Part shown: positions 37,899 to 46,734 of the stretch, piece by piece
How positions within the stretch are numbered: position 1 is the first letter of the stretch
Layout: each line of letters begins with the position of its first letter
From: Chromobacterium paludis
Lineage (GTDB): Bacteria; Pseudomonadota; Gammaproteobacteria; Burkholderiales; Chromobacteriaceae
Reading direction: 5' to 3'
DNA: 64,000 bases
Assembly: GCF_008275125.1 (NCBI RefSeq)
Contig: NZ_CP043473.1
Span: forward strand, 2,852,001-2,916,000
Made by a program: the position numbers and the translations under genes
Notes under the pieces: model-generated
Database searches by the model: none
What the model saw: the letters and a program-made list of their open reading frames with translations, nothing else
Told to the model about the DNA's origin: nothing

Positions 37899-39005
37899 TC
37901 AGGCCGCCGCGCTTTCGCGCTCTTTGCCGGATACCAGTTCGATTTGATACTTCACATAGGCCACCAGCACGCGCCAGGTCAGCCGGGTCAGCCAGACGCA
38001 GAACACCAGCCCCAGCGCGCCGCCCAACAGCAGCACCAAGCCCACCACCAACACGCTCATGCCCACGGACAGGCCCGGCAGCGCGTCAATCTGGATATGG
38101 TCCATGCCATCCTTCAGCGCGATCTTGCTTTCCGTGATTTCCAGCGAGCTGTCGCCGTCCTTGATCGACAAGCTGCCCTTGGGCCCGCTGGCGTTGAACT
38201 TCAGCTCGGTGCCGCCGGTATCGCCCATCACGCGCACCAGGCCTTGCTCCTTATCGACTCGCGCCGTAAAAACGTCGCCGCTCTCTTCATGCAGCGTCAG
38301 TTCGCGGATGGCGGTGTCGTTGAGGTTGACTTCCTGGCCATCGACTTGCGCCATCTCCCTGACCGCCGGCTGGCTGGCGTCCACCCGCAGCTTGCCGCGC
38401 AGCTTGGACACCAGCAGCGTCTCGCCCTGGCCGGTCTTGAGTTCAAACCGGTCGCCCTCGTCCGGATTCAGGCGCAAGCGGCCGCCATCCATCCAGACCT
38501 GCCCGGCATGATCATCCTTGTCGCTGCGCCAGGCCATTTCGGCGCCGCGATCCCCCAGCTTGCCGATGTACCATCCCGAATCCACGCTGCCGATATGCGG
38601 CCAGCCGAACACGCCATGGCTGGCCCAGGCCAGCACCACGGTCAGGCCGGCCAGCAGGAAGCTGACCGATACGATGTAGCCTATGGTCAGGAACAGCAGG
38701 TAGATCATGAAGGGCAGCGCCAGCACGAAGTTCAGCACGCCCAGCCCGGCGATTGAGGCCATCACCCGCGACAGATTGGTAAAGGAGCGATGCTCCTGCC
38801 ATTGCTTGTAATGGGTTTGCGCCTTCAGTTCGCGCGCCAGCTTCTGCGGGCTGCCCAAGGCCGCCACCACCTCGGCCTCGTCGCGGCCATCGGCCAGCGC
38901 ATCGTTGAAATACTCTTCGTAGTCGGCCAGGATTTCGCGCACCATCTCCGGCTTGAGGCCGGAAAGGCCTTGCTCCAGCTGGCTCAAGAATGCTTTGCGT
39001 GTCAT
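37899..39005 (-). CDS. DUF1700 membrane protein with extracytoplasmic beta domain
   Basis: A 368-residue protein. Residues 1-80 are a HAAS/DUF1700 helical domain (RKAFLSQLEQGLSGLKPEMV, then ADYEEYFNDALADGRDEAEV), which typically pairs with PadR regulators. Hydrophobic segments at about 85-135 follow. Residues 145-315 form a soluble DUF4097-like beta domain with repeats such as GRLRLNPDEG, GKLRVDASQ and GSLSIKDGD. A last membrane helix lies at about 320-345, then a basic tail. ATG 39005 overlaps the padR stop by 4 bases (ATGA), with GGGAG upstream. PadR-DUF1700-DUF4097 sets are common in Firmicutes and linked to envelope stress; the role here is inferred. Confidence 0.78.
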   Translation of the reverse strand: MTRKAFLSQLEQGLSGLKPEMVREILADYEEYFNDALADGRDEAEVVAALGSPQKLARELKAQTHYKQWQEHRSFTNLSRVMASIAGLGVLNFVLALPFMIYLLFLTIGYIVSVSFLLAGLTVVLAWASHGVFGWPHIGSVDSGWYIGKLGDRGAEMAWRSDKDDHAGQVWMDGGRLRLNPDEGDRFELKTGQGETLLVSKLRGKLRVDASQPAVREMAQVDGQEVNLNDTAIRELTLHEESGDVFTARVDKEQGLVRVMGDTGGTELKFNASGPKGSLSIKDGDSSLEITESKIALKDGMDHIQIDALPGLSVGMSVLVVGLVLLLGGALGLVFCVWLTRLTWRVLVAYVKYQIELVSGKERESAAA

Positions 39006-39343
39006 TGCTGCGCTCCCTCTGTCGGTGCCGTCGCGTCGCTGCGCAGCACGTTTTCCACTTCGGTGACAAACTCCTGCCATTCCTGGCGCATGGTCTCCAG
39101 CTCGCGCCGGCCGGCGTCGGTCAGCTTGTAATACTTGCGCGACGGGCCGGACGACGACTCCACCAGATAGGTGCTGACCCAGGACTCGTTCTGCAGGCGG
39201 CGCATCAGCGGATAAATCGTGCCTTCGCTGATATCCATGCCCTGCGACAGCTTGCTGACCAATTCATAGGCATAGCTGTCGGCCTGGGCCAACACGGCCA
39301 GGACACACATATCAAGCGTGCCTTTTTTCAGTTGTGTCTTCAT
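39002..39343 (-). CDS. PadR-family transcriptional regulator
   Basis: A 113-residue winged-helix regulator (MKTQLKKGTLDMCVLAVLAQ; ISEGTIYPLMRRLQNESWV; GPSRKYYKLTDAGRRELE) with a C-terminal dimerisation helix. GAGGAAA lies before ATG 39343. Two copies of the palindrome GATACCTTGC(N3)GCAAGGTATC lie upstream, one across the predicted promoter, as expected of an autorepressor. It heads a translationally coupled operon with the DUF1700 membrane protein. Confidence 0.92.
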   Translation of the reverse strand: MKTQLKKGTLDMCVLAVLAQADSYAYELVSKLSQGMDISEGTIYPLMRRLQNESWVSTYLVESSSGPSRKYYKLTDAGRRELETMRQEWQEFVTEVENVLRSDATAPTEGAQQ

Positions 39344-39373
39344 GTTTGTTTTCCTCGCCGACTGGCAATACAC

Positions 39374-39398
39374 GATACCTTGCATTACAAGGAACATC
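39374..39398 (-). promoter_or_regulatory. PadR operator, downstream copy
   Basis: GATACCTTGCATTACAAGG plus AACATC, an imperfect version of the upstream palindrome, 30 bases before the padR start. Confidence 0.6.
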
Positions 39399-39429
39399 GT
39401 TGGACTGCTGCATCCGGATATCTGACTGA

Positions 39430-39464
39430 ACTGTATGACAAGATACCTTGCATCGCAAGGTATC
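39430..39464 (-). promoter_or_regulatory. padR promoter with overlapping palindromic operator
   Basis: Minus strand -35 TTGCGA (39458-39453), 17-base spacer, -10 TACAGT (39435-39430). The perfect palindrome GATACCTTGC-ATC-GCAAGGTATC (39442-39464) covers the -35 and spacer, so bound repressor would block RNA polymerase. Confidence 0.65.
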
Positions 39465-39613
39465 TTTTATTGTTCTGAAGAACGCCATTGGAATTGAAGC
39501 TTTTCCGCGACAGCGCTGCGTAAGCCCACGCATTGCAAAAGCCGCATTCCCAACCATACTTCAGCCATGCCTTTTCACTAACCAATGACATGATTCATTT
39601 GGAGAAATCGACG

Positions 39614-40651
39614 ATGGCCCAGGCAGCCAAACCTTCTCTCGCACTCGTACTGGGCGGCGGCGCGCCCAACGCCACCCTGATGGCCGGCGCGCTGGTCGCC
39701 TTTATCGAGGCTGGCGTCCGTTTCGACATCATCACCGCCTCCGGCGCCGGCGCCATCGTAGGGCTGCTCTATGTCGCGCCCAAGCAGGGCGATGCCATCT
39801 CCGCGCTGAGCAAACTGGCTGACATGGGCGTATCAGACCCGATCTACAATCTGTTTCCGGTCAATTACAAGGTGTTCAACAAGCCCGGCCTGCTCGCGGA
39901 TGCCTGGCGCGCCATGCAGGCGCGCAATCCCGTGCTGCAAACCATCCAGCAACAGGCGGACAACAGCCCGGCGCAGCGCCTGCTGGCGGACTGGACCGCC
40001 TTCATGATGGCCGCGCTGTGTCCCAGCGGCCTGAGCAGCGAAAGCCAGGGCCTGTGCGCCCACGTGCCCTTCATCGAACAGATCGTCGATTTCGACAAGC
40101 TGAAGGATATTGAGCCGGCGTTCTATCTGAACGCCTACAACCTCACCCACGGCGAGATGCGCTGCTGGGACAAGCGCGAGATCACGCACGAGCACTTCCT
40201 GGCAGCCTTGTCCTTCCCCTTCATCTACCCGCCGTACAAGCTGGCGGACGGCGACTATATCGAAGGCGCGGCCATCGACACCCTGAACTTCAAGCGCCTG
40301 TTCGAGCTGCACCCGCACATCGACTACACCGTGGTGTTCGACGTGCTGGGCAGCGACAAGCTGCTGCATCCGCCGCGCGACCTGTACGACGCCTGGGTAC
40401 AATCCATCATCGTGCCGCTGACCGCCATCGCCCGCGACGACCTGAAACTGTTCCAGGCCCTGCACAACCGCGATGCGAACGGCCGTCCGCGCACCGAGGT
40501 GTTGAAGATAGACTTTGAAGCGCAGCTCAAACGCGATGAGCAGCGCGAGCAGCTGGACTGGTCGTACTCCAATCTGGACCGGCTCTATCAGGCAGGCTAT
40601 CGGGCCGGCCAGGAGGCTTGCCGGCAATATCCGCGACAACTGGGCTTGTGA
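39614..40651 (+). CDS. Patatin-like protein with degenerate active site
   Basis: A 345-residue protein with a patatin-type fold: LALVLGGGAPNATLMAGALV (oxyanion region), FDIITASGAGAIVGLLY, HEHFLAALSFPFIYPP and YIEGAAIDTLNF. In active patatins the nucleophile lies in G-x-S-x-G and the partner Asp in D-G-(A/G). Here the aligned segments read A-S-G-A-G and E-G-A, so the Ser position is Gly and the Asp is Glu. It may be a non-catalytic scaffold or use shifted residues. GGAG lies before ATG 39614. The RebB-like gene follows 25 bases later on the same strand. Confidence 0.78.
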   Translation: MAQAAKPSLALVLGGGAPNATLMAGALVAFIEAGVRFDIITASGAGAIVGLLYVAPKQGDAISALSKLADMGVSDPIYNLFPVNYKVFNKPGLLADAWRAMQARNPVLQTIQQQADNSPAQRLLADWTAFMMAALCPSGLSSESQGLCAHVPFIEQIVDFDKLKDIEPAFYLNAYNLTHGEMRCWDKREITHEHFLAALSFPFIYPPYKLADGDYIEGAAIDTLNFKRLFELHPHIDYTVVFDVLGSDKLLHPPRDLYDAWVQSIIVPLTAIARDDLKLFQALHNRDANGRPRTEVLKIDFEAQLKRDEQREQLDWSYSNLDRLYQAGYRAGQEACRQYPRQLGL

Positions 40652-40676
40652 CGCCCCCAACCAAACAGGAGAGCCC

Positions 40677-40916
40677 ATGGCCATCCCCGCCCCAGTCAAC
40701 GGCCAGGTCACCGATGCCGTCACTCAGGCCAACGTCAAAGTCCTGGGCGATGCCCCCGCCATGGCCGCCGGCGAGCTGTACCAACAAGCGCTGCACAATC
40801 GGAACCTCACGCGGCAAAATGCGGCCGACAACTCGCGACAACCGAACGAAACCGATCTAGCGGCGGGGGATAGGGAGAAGCTGGAAGCCTTGATCCGCCA
40901 GCTGAAATCAGAGTAA
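40677..40916 (+). CDS. RebB-like R-body structural protein
   Basis: A 79-residue protein. Its first 35 residues, PVNGQVTDAVTQANVKVLGD then APAMAAGELYQQ, match the RebB family signature (V-N-x-Q-[IV]-T-D-x-V-T-Q-x-N-V-K-V-L-G). Reb proteins polymerise into R bodies, coiled protein ribbons that unroll at low pH and puncture membranes, first known from Paramecium endosymbionts. The C-terminal half is charged and shorter than usual. AGGAGAG precedes ATG 40677. Only one reb gene is present; R-body loci usually carry several, so either more lie elsewhere or this is a regulatory or orphan homologue. A terminator follows. Confidence 0.82.
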   Translation: MAIPAPVNGQVTDAVTQANVKVLGDAPAMAAGELYQQALHNRNLTRQNAADNSRQPNETDLAAGDREKLEALIRQLKSE

Positions 40917-40936
40917 GGCTCTCCTCTCGGCCATGC

Positions 40937-40963
40937 AAAAGGGCTGCCTTGCGGCAGCCCTTT
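40937..40963. terminator. Bidirectional terminator between rebB-like gene and arcC
   Basis: AAGGGCTGCC / GGCAGCCCTT stem with loop TTGC between convergent genes; A/T runs on both flanks. Confidence 0.85.
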
Positions 40964-40987
40964 GATTTGGCCAAATTCAAACTAGGC

Positions 40988-41932
40988 TCAGTACCACTCG
41001 ATGCCCGGCTTCTCGGTGGAGATCACGGTGCCGGCCTCGCCCTTGACGATCTTCTCGATGTCTTCCAGCGCGCCGATCACGGCCTTCTTGCCGGTCAGGC
41101 GGGCGAACTCGCAGGCGGCCTCCACCTTGGGGCCCATGGAGCCGGCGGCGAAGCCCAGCTTATCCATCTCGTCCGGGTGGGCCTGGCGGATGGCCTTGGC
41201 TTCCGGCGTGCCCCAGCCGACGAACACGGTCTTGACGTCGGTGGCGATCACGAAGTAATCGGCGTCGATCTCGCGCGCCAGCAGGGCCGAGGCCAGGTCC
41301 TTGTCGATCACCGCTTCCACGCCGACCAGCTTGTCGCCCTCGTACATGGTGGGAATGCCGCCGCCGCCGGCCGCGATCACCACCACGCCCTTCTCGATCA
41401 GCCACTTGATCGGGCGCATTTCGAAAATGCGCTTCGGTTTCGGGCTCGGCACCACGCGGCGGTAATACTGGCCGTCGGCCTTGACCGTCCAGCCCTTGTC
41501 GGCGGCCAGCTTTTCAGCCTCTTCCTTGGTGTAGACCGGGCCGACGAACTTGGTCGGGTTCTGGAAAGCCGGGTCGTTGGCGTCCACTTCGGTCTGCGTC
41601 AGGATGGTGGCGATGGGCACTTCGAACGGCAGCACATTGCCCAGTTCCTGCTCCACCATATAGCCGATCATGCCCTCAGTCTGGGCGCCCAGCACGTCCA
41701 GCGGGTACGGCGTCACCTTGTCGTCCACGTGGCGGGCGTAGGCGTCGTTCTGCAGGCCCAAGAGGCCCACTTGCGGGCCATTGCCGTGGCACATCACCAG
41801 GTTGTGGCCCAGCCGGGTCACGGCGGCCAGTTGCTCGGCGGCCACTCTGACATTGGCGCGCTGGTTATCGGCGGTCATGGCTTCGCCACGACGTTGCAGG
41901 GCATTGCCGCCCAAGGCTACGACGACTCGCAT
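40988..41932 (-). CDS. arcC: Carbamate kinase
   Basis: A 314-residue enzyme making ATP from carbamoyl phosphate and ADP, the energy-yielding last step of the arginine deiminase pathway. Markers are [20 protein letters not shown] at the start, [38 protein letters not shown] and [20 protein letters not shown] 41932 has AAGGAAAG upstream; the longer frame to 41971 is discarded. Last gene of arcDABC, separated from arcB by 140 bases that contain three stable hairpins. Confidence 0.97.
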   Translation of the reverse strand: MRVVVALGGNALQRRGEAMTADNQRANVRVAAEQLAAVTRLGHNLVMCHGNGPQVGLLGLQNDAYARHVDDKVTPYPLDVLGAQTEGMIGYMVEQELGNVLPFEVPIATILTQTEVDANDPAFQNPTKFVGPVYTKEEAEKLAADKGWTVKADGQYYRRVVPSPKPKRIFEMRPIKWLIEKGVVVIAAGGGGIPTMYEGDKLVGVEAVIDKDLASALLAREIDADYFVIATDVKTVFVGWGTPEAKAIRQAHPDEMDKLGFAAGSMGPKVEAACEFARLTGKKAVIGALEDIEKIVKGEAGTVISTEKPGIEWY

Positions 41933-41963
41933 AAATCTTTCCTTCCCAATTCTTTCAACGACG

Positions 41964-42066
41964 CCGGCCAAGGCTTCCGGTCAGGAGGCCTTGGCCGGTT
42001 GATGTGTGGTCGGGCTGGTTTTCAGCCCTGTGTCGCCTATCGCGAAGCGTCTGAAAGACGCTTCGC
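41964..42066 (-). other. Three tandem hairpins in the arcB-arcC gap
   Basis: Perfect stems CCGGCCAAGGC/GCCTTGGCCGG (41964-41998), GGGCTG/CAGCCC (42012-42028) and GCGAAGCGTCT/AGACGCTTCGC (42042-42066). None is followed by a T-run, so they more likely protect or process the mRNA than end it. They may set different levels for ArcB and ArcC. Confidence 0.65.
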
Positions 42067-42072
42067 TCAGGC

Positions 42073-43083
42073 TTAGTCGCCCAGCGTGGCCACCAGGATG
42101 GCCTTGATGGTGTGCATGCGGTTCTCGGCCTGTTCGAAGGCGATGCAGGCTTCGGACTCGAACACGTCCTCGGTCACTTCAATGCCATTGGCCAGTTCCG
42201 GGTACTGGGCGGAGATTTCCTTGCCCACCTTGGTTTCGCTGTTGTGGAAGGCCGGCAGGCAGTGCATGAACATCACGCGCGGGTTGCCGGAGGCTGCCAT
42301 CAGCTCGCTGTTCACTTGGTAAGGCTTCAGCAGCTTGATGCGCTCGGCCCACACTTCGGCCGGTTCGCCCATGGACACCCAAACGTCGGTATGGATGAAG
42401 TCGGTGTCCTTGACGGCTTCCTTGGCGTCTTCCGTCAGGGTGATGCGGGCGCCGGTGCGCTTGGCCACTTCGCGGCACTCGGCCACCAGCTCGTCGGTCG
42501 GCCACAGGTGCTTGGGCGCGCCGATGCGCACGTCCATGCCCAGCTTGGAGCCGATCACCAGCAGCGAGTTGCCCATATTGTTGCGGGCGTCGCCGAGGTA
42601 GGTGTAGCGGATCTGCGAGATCGGCTTGTCGCTGTGCTCCCACATGGTCAGCACGTCGGCCAGCATCTGGGTCGGGTGGTATTCGTCGGTCAGGCCGTTG
42701 TAGACCGGCACGCCGGCGTAAGCGGCCAGCTCGTGCTCCACCATGTCCTGGCTGTAGCCGCGGTATTCGATCGCGTCGTACATGCGGCCCAGCACGCGGG
42801 CGGTGTCCTTCATCGACTCCTTGTGGCCGATCTGGGAGCCGGACGGTCCGATGTAGGACACGTTGGCGCCTTGGTCGAAGCAGGCCACTTCAAACGCGCA
42901 GCGGGTGCGGGTGGAAGTCTTTTCGAAAATCAGGGCGACGTTCTTGCCCTTCAGGTGTTGCTGTTCGGTGCCGGTGTACTTGGCGCGCTTCAGGTCGCGG
43001 GACAGGTCCAGCAGATAACGGATTTCACGCGGGGTGAAGTCCAGCATTTTCAGGAAGTTACGGTTGCGCAGATTGAAAGCCAT
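42073..43083 (-). CDS. arcB: Ornithine carbamoyltransferase, catabolic
   Basis: A 336-residue enzyme that in this operon cleaves citrulline with phosphate to ornithine and carbamoyl phosphate. The carbamoyl-phosphate site [14 protein letters not shown] is intact, as are the ornithine-binding [10 protein letters not shown] and DVWVSMGE. Length and operon position favour the catabolic form. ATG 43083 has AGGAG upstream; the frame to 43185 lacks one. Confidence 0.97.
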   Translation of the reverse strand: MAFNLRNRNFLKMLDFTPREIRYLLDLSRDLKRAKYTGTEQQHLKGKNVALIFEKTSTRTRCAFEVACFDQGANVSYIGPSGSQIGHKESMKDTARVLGRMYDAIEYRGYSQDMVEHELAAYAGVPVYNGLTDEYHPTQMLADVLTMWEHSDKPISQIRYTYLGDARNNMGNSLLVIGSKLGMDVRIGAPKHLWPTDELVAECREVAKRTGARITLTEDAKEAVKDTDFIHTDVWVSMGEPAEVWAERIKLLKPYQVNSELMAASGNPRVMFMHCLPAFHNSETKVGKEISAQYPELANGIEVTEDVFESEACIAFEQAENRMHTIKAILVATLGD

Positions 43084-43219
43084 GATGATGCTCCTGATTA
43101 GAGTCTGGGCAAGCGGGCCGTCGCTCCCGGAGGAGCCGGCGGTCAACCTGTCATTTTTGCAAATAAACGGAATTCGGTATTTCAAGCCCGGCCGGTTGCC
43201 CGGCCGGAGATAAACAGCC

Positions 43220-44452
43220 TTACACCTTCACTTCGTCGCGGATGATCGGGCAGGTCATGCAGTGGCCGCCGCCGCGGCCGCGGCCCAGTTCGGATGCCGG
43301 GATTTCGATCACTTCCACGCCGTGCTCGCGCATCAGGCGGTTGGTGTAGGTGTTGCGGTCATAGGCCACCACCACGCGGCGGTCCAGCGCCACCACGTTG
43401 TTGCCGTCGTCCCATTGCTCGCGTTCGCGCTGGTAAGCGTCGCCGCCGGTCTGGATCACGCGGATCTCGGCCAGGCCCAGCGCCTCGCGCACCACGTCCA
43501 CCAGCTTGCGGCCCTCATGGCGCTCGAAGCGGACTTCGCCTTCGCGGTCGCCGGCGTAAATGCTGGTGCAGGCAATCTCGTCCACCACGTCCGGGAACAC
43601 GGACAGGAGGTCGATGTCGAGGAAGCTGAACACGGTGTCCAAGTGCATGGCCGCGCGGGATTTCGGCATCTGGCAGGCGATCACGCGCTTGGCGCCGCCT
43701 TCCTTGTGCAACACGCGCTTGGCCACTTGCACCACGGCTTGCGGGCTGGTGCGCTCGCCCATGCCGATCAACACCACGCCGTTGCCGATGGGCATCACGT
43801 CGCCGCCTTCCAGGGTGGCCGGGCCGTGATCCACGTCGCAGTCGCCCCACCATACATTCACCTTGCCGGCGAAGTAGGGGTGGAACTGGTAGATGGACTG
43901 CAGCACCAGCGTTTCCTGGCGGCGGGCCGGCCAGTACATCGGGTTCAGCGTCACGCCCTCATAAATCCAGCAGGACGGGTCGCGCTGGAACAGGCTGTTC
44001 GGAATCGGGGGCAGCACGAATTCGGAACGGTCCAGATAGCCGCCGAACAAGCCTTTCGGGTCGAACGGCAGTTCGAACTTGGCGATGCCGCCCACCAGAT
44101 GGTCGGCCAGTTGCGAAGACGGCATTTCATTGAGCCAGCTGCGCAGGTCGGACTGCATGCCGATGCCCACGTTGTCGGTCTTGATCTTGCGGTCCAGAAC
44201 CCAGTTGCGGGCGGCCTTGTCGTCCAGCACCTTGGCCAGCGCGTCATGCACTTCGATCACCTCGATGCCGCGGGCCCGCATTTGCTCAACCATGTAAGCG
44301 TGGTCTTTTTGCGCGCGTTCCACCCAGATCACGTCATCGAACAGCAGGTCATGGCAATTGTCCGGGGTCAGGCGCTTGTGGGCCAGGCCAGGACGGCACA
44401 CCATGACAGTTCGCAGCTTGCCGCACTCGGAATGAACACCAAACTTGGTCAT
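43220..44452 (-). CDS. arcA: Arginine deiminase
   Basis: A 410-residue enzyme hydrolysing arginine to citrulline and ammonia. The catalytic Cys398 lies in GGGHCMTCP near the end, with His in [16 protein letters not shown] and acidic residues in [11 protein letters not shown]. The start [20 protein letters not shown] is typical, and AAGGAG lies before ATG 44452. Ammonia release and ATP gain suit growth at low pH or without oxygen. It lies 74 bases after arcD and 136 before arcB. Confidence 0.98.
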   Translation of the reverse strand: MTKFGVHSECGKLRTVMVCRPGLAHKRLTPDNCHDLLFDDVIWVERAQKDHAYMVEQMRARGIEVIEVHDALAKVLDDKAARNWVLDRKIKTDNVGIGMQSDLRSWLNEMPSSQLADHLVGGIAKFELPFDPKGLFGGYLDRSEFVLPPIPNSLFQRDPSCWIYEGVTLNPMYWPARRQETLVLQSIYQFHPYFAGKVNVWWGDCDVDHGPATLEGGDVMPIGNGVVLIGMGERTSPQAVVQVAKRVLHKEGGAKRVIACQMPKSRAAMHLDTVFSFLDIDLLSVFPDVVDEIACTSIYAGDREGEVRFERHEGRKLVDVVREALGLAEIRVIQTGGDAYQREREQWDDGNNVVALDRRVVVAYDRNTYTNRLMREHGVEVIEIPASELGRGRGGGHCMTCPIIRDEVKV

Positions 44453-44526
44453 AACGATACTCCTTGAGTCTTGTCTGCCTTAGGGACGGACCGGCCGTCC
44501 CCCCGACTGGTTTCAAAATTCTTCGC

Positions 44527-45978
44527 TTACAGGCCGATGGTGCCGGCTGCCAGCATGTAGACTGCGATCGCAGCCAGCACCACCACGATGGCGGCCAGCA
44601 CGGCTTCGATCATATTGAACGGTTTCTGGCCCTGTTCTTTCTTGGCCCACAGGTAGAACAGCAGGCCCGGTGCGTACAACACCATGGACAGGAACAGGTA
44701 CTTGGGACCGGCGGCGTAGATCAGCCAGGCGCCATAGACGGTGGCCAGGATGGCCGTGCCCAGCTCCTTGCCGCGGCCTTCGCCTTCGGCGTAGCCCTCG
44801 CCGCGTTGCGCCACCAGCCAGGAGTAGCCGGCGCACAGCAGGTAGGGAATCAGAATCATCGAGGTGGCCAGCGACAGCAGCGCCAGGTAGCCGGCCGAGC
44901 TCTTCAGCGTGATCAGCAGGAACAGCTGGATCAGGCCATTGGTCAGCCACAGCGAGGCAGCCGGAGTGTCGTTGGCGTTGGTGGTGCCGAACACCTTGGG
45001 CATCACGCCATCCTTGCCGGCGAGGTAAGGCGCTTCGGCGGCCAGCAGGGTCCAGGCCAGCAGCGCGCCGCCGACGGAGATCACCAGACCGGCGTTCATC
45101 AGGTTGGCGCCGAAGGAACCAAAGGCTTTTTGCAGCACATAGGCGGTGGACGGGTTCTTCAAGGCGGCCAGTTCCGGCTGAGTCATCACGCCCAGCGACA
45201 GCACCGACACGGCGACCAAGAGCGCGATGGTCAACAGGAAGCCGATCACGGTGGCCTTGCCCACGTCCTTCATGCTTTCGGCGCGGCCGGAGAACATCGA
45301 GGCGCCTTCAATGCCGATGAACACCCACACCGTCACCAGCATGGTGCTCTTCACCTGATCGACGATGGAGCCAAGCTTGGCGTTGCCCCAGAACTCGAGA
45401 TTGAAGGTATCCACCTTGAAGGCGAACACGATCAGCGCGATGAACAGCGCCAGCGGCACCAGTTTGGCAATCGTGGTGATGGTGTTGATGAAGGCCGCGC
45501 CGTGCACCCCGCGCAACACCAGGAAGTGCAGCGCCCACAGCAGCACCGAGGCGCAGACGATGGCGGTGGGCGTGTTGCCGTCGCCGAATACCGGGAACCA
45601 GAAGCCCAGCGCCGAGAACATCACCACAAAGTACGACACATTGCCGATCCAGGCCGAGATCCAGTAACCCCAGGCCGAATTGAAGCCCATGTAGTCGCCG
45701 AAGCCGGCTTTGGCGTAGCCATACACGCCGCCCGACACTTCAGGCTTGCGCGAGGCCAGCATCTGGAACACGAAGGCCAAAGCCAGCATGCCGACGAAGG
45801 TGATGGCCCAGCCTATCAGAATGGCGCCGGCGCCGGCGCCGGCCGCCATATTTTGCGGCAGCGAGAAGATGCCGCCGCCTATCATGGAGCCGACGACTAG
45901 CGCGGTCAGCGCGCCTAGCTTGAGCCGGGGCGAACCGCCTTCCGTTACGCCGGCTTGGCTTGCAGTTTCAGTGGACAT
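44527..45978 (-). CDS. arcD: Arginine/ornithine antiporter
   Basis: A 483-residue carrier of the APC family (basic amino acid/polyamine antiporters) with about 12-13 membrane segments, exchanging arginine for ornithine without energy cost. Markers are KLGALTALVVGSMIGGGIFS, SGGVYGYAKAGFGDYMGFNS and VFIGIEGASMFSGRAESMKD. I chose ATG 45978, since GGAG lies 7 bases upstream; ATG 45984 is too close to it. First gene of arcDABC; an ANR/FNR-type site lies 111-124 bases upstream. Confidence 0.95.
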   Translation of the reverse strand: MSTETASQAGVTEGGSPRLKLGALTALVVGSMIGGGIFSLPQNMAAGAGAGAILIGWAITFVGMLALAFVFQMLASRKPEVSGGVYGYAKAGFGDYMGFNSAWGYWISAWIGNVSYFVVMFSALGFWFPVFGDGNTPTAIVCASVLLWALHFLVLRGVHGAAFINTITTIAKLVPLALFIALIVFAFKVDTFNLEFWGNAKLGSIVDQVKSTMLVTVWVFIGIEGASMFSGRAESMKDVGKATVIGFLLTIALLVAVSVLSLGVMTQPELAALKNPSTAYVLQKAFGSFGANLMNAGLVISVGGALLAWTLLAAEAPYLAGKDGVMPKVFGTTNANDTPAASLWLTNGLIQLFLLITLKSSAGYLALLSLATSMILIPYLLCAGYSWLVAQRGEGYAEGEGRGKELGTAILATVYGAWLIYAAGPKYLFLSMVLYAPGLLFYLWAKKEQGQKPFNMIEAVLAAIVVVLAAIAVYMLAAGTIGL

Positions 45979-46356
45979 TTTCATTCTCCAATTAACGAGG
46001 TATGGCGTGATTTATCATTAAATTCTTATCATCTGAAACGATGGTATACCGCGTGAAATCGACCCTTCCAGACGAGTCATCGGCTCGATTGACATGTATC
46101 AAGCCCCTTTGGACTGAAACCGTCGAACTACAGAATTTGCGACTCAGGCTTACGTCAAAGCGTCATTGAAACTGGCAGTCATTCGCAAATACGGTCCAAG
46201 CCAGCGACCACACTCAGCATAGGACAAGCCCGGGAAAGCGAAAGATCGTGTCCTCAGCCGTCTGATCCAACGCAAAAAAATGAAGAAATCCATTAAAAAC
46301 AAGAAATTAGGGATAGTTAAAATTAGAAAAGCCTGATTTTCAAGACGGCGGGCGGA
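45979..46356. other. Intergenic region upstream of arcD
   Basis: About 380 bases holding the ANR/FNR box, a GGTATACC palindrome at 46043-46050 and AT-rich promoter sequence. A leftward 83-codon frame at 46150-46401 has no domain and overlaps a terminator; I do not call it a gene. Confidence 0.5.
46089..46102. promoter_or_regulatory. ANR/FNR box upstream of arcD
   Basis: TTGACATGTATCAA matches the FNR consensus TTGAT-N4-ATCAA at 9 of 10 positions. Centred at 46095.5, it is suitably placed to activate arcDABC when oxygen is low, as known for the ANR-controlled arc operon of Pseudomonas. The matching -10 is weak, so the transcription start is not set. Confidence 0.7.
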
Positions 46357-46393
46357 CAAAAAAAGAGCGGATACGGCCCACCACCGTATCCGC
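46357..46393 (-). terminator. Strong terminator after DUF3149 gene
   Basis: Minus strand GCGGATACGG / CCGTATCCGC perfect 10-bp stem (46393-46367) followed by TCTTTTTTT. Located 47 bases after the small gene's stop. Confidence 0.88.
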
Positions 46394-46440
46394 CAACACA
46401 CACATCAAGAGGAAATGCCAAAACTACAGGGGTAAAACTT

Positions 46441-46572
46441 TTACTTGCCCGGCTTGTTCATGTTTCTGAAGATGGCCCACACCGCGCCCAACACCACCAG
46501 CGTAGCCACGACTATCGTTAATAGACTCAGACGACCCACGTCGTCGGACAACATCAAGGTCAGCAACTCCAT
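46441..46572 (-). CDS. DUF3149-type small membrane protein
   Basis: A 43-residue protein: a short polar start (MELLTLMLSDDVGRLSLL), one hydrophobic helix and a basic end (FRNMNKPGK). This matches the DUF3149 family of tiny single-pass proteins common in betaproteobacteria; function unknown. GAGGGAG lies before ATG 46572, and a strong terminator follows, so it is a real single-gene unit despite its size. Confidence 0.75.
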   Translation of the reverse strand: MELLTLMLSDDVGRLSLLTIVVATLVVLGAVWAIFRNMNKPGK

Positions 46573-46680
46573 CGTGTTCTCCCTCGCAGATTTCGCGACT
46601 CCGTGCCTTGCCAACGACATAATAACCATACACAAAACATTGGAATTGACCCAAATCAAACCGGATGTCATCTCGAAAAA

Positions 46681-46713
46681 ATAAAAGCCCCCGGCCATAG
46701 CCGGAGGCTTTTT
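46681..46713. terminator. Terminator after flavin reductase gene
   Basis: AAGCCCCCGGC / GCCGGAGGCTT stem with one mismatch and loop CATA (46685-46710), with A/T runs both sides; ends the gene that stops at 46735. Confidence 0.8.
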
Positions 46714-46734
46714 ACATACAGATCAATGGCTTGT

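Noticed and set aside
46010-46030. Second FNR-like site (TGATAAATCA)
   Set aside because: The half-sites are two rather than four bases apart, unlike FNR/ANR sites.
46150-46401. 83-codon leftward frame upstream of arcD
   Set aside because: Runs through a strong terminator and lies in the arc promoter region; no family or ribosome binding site.
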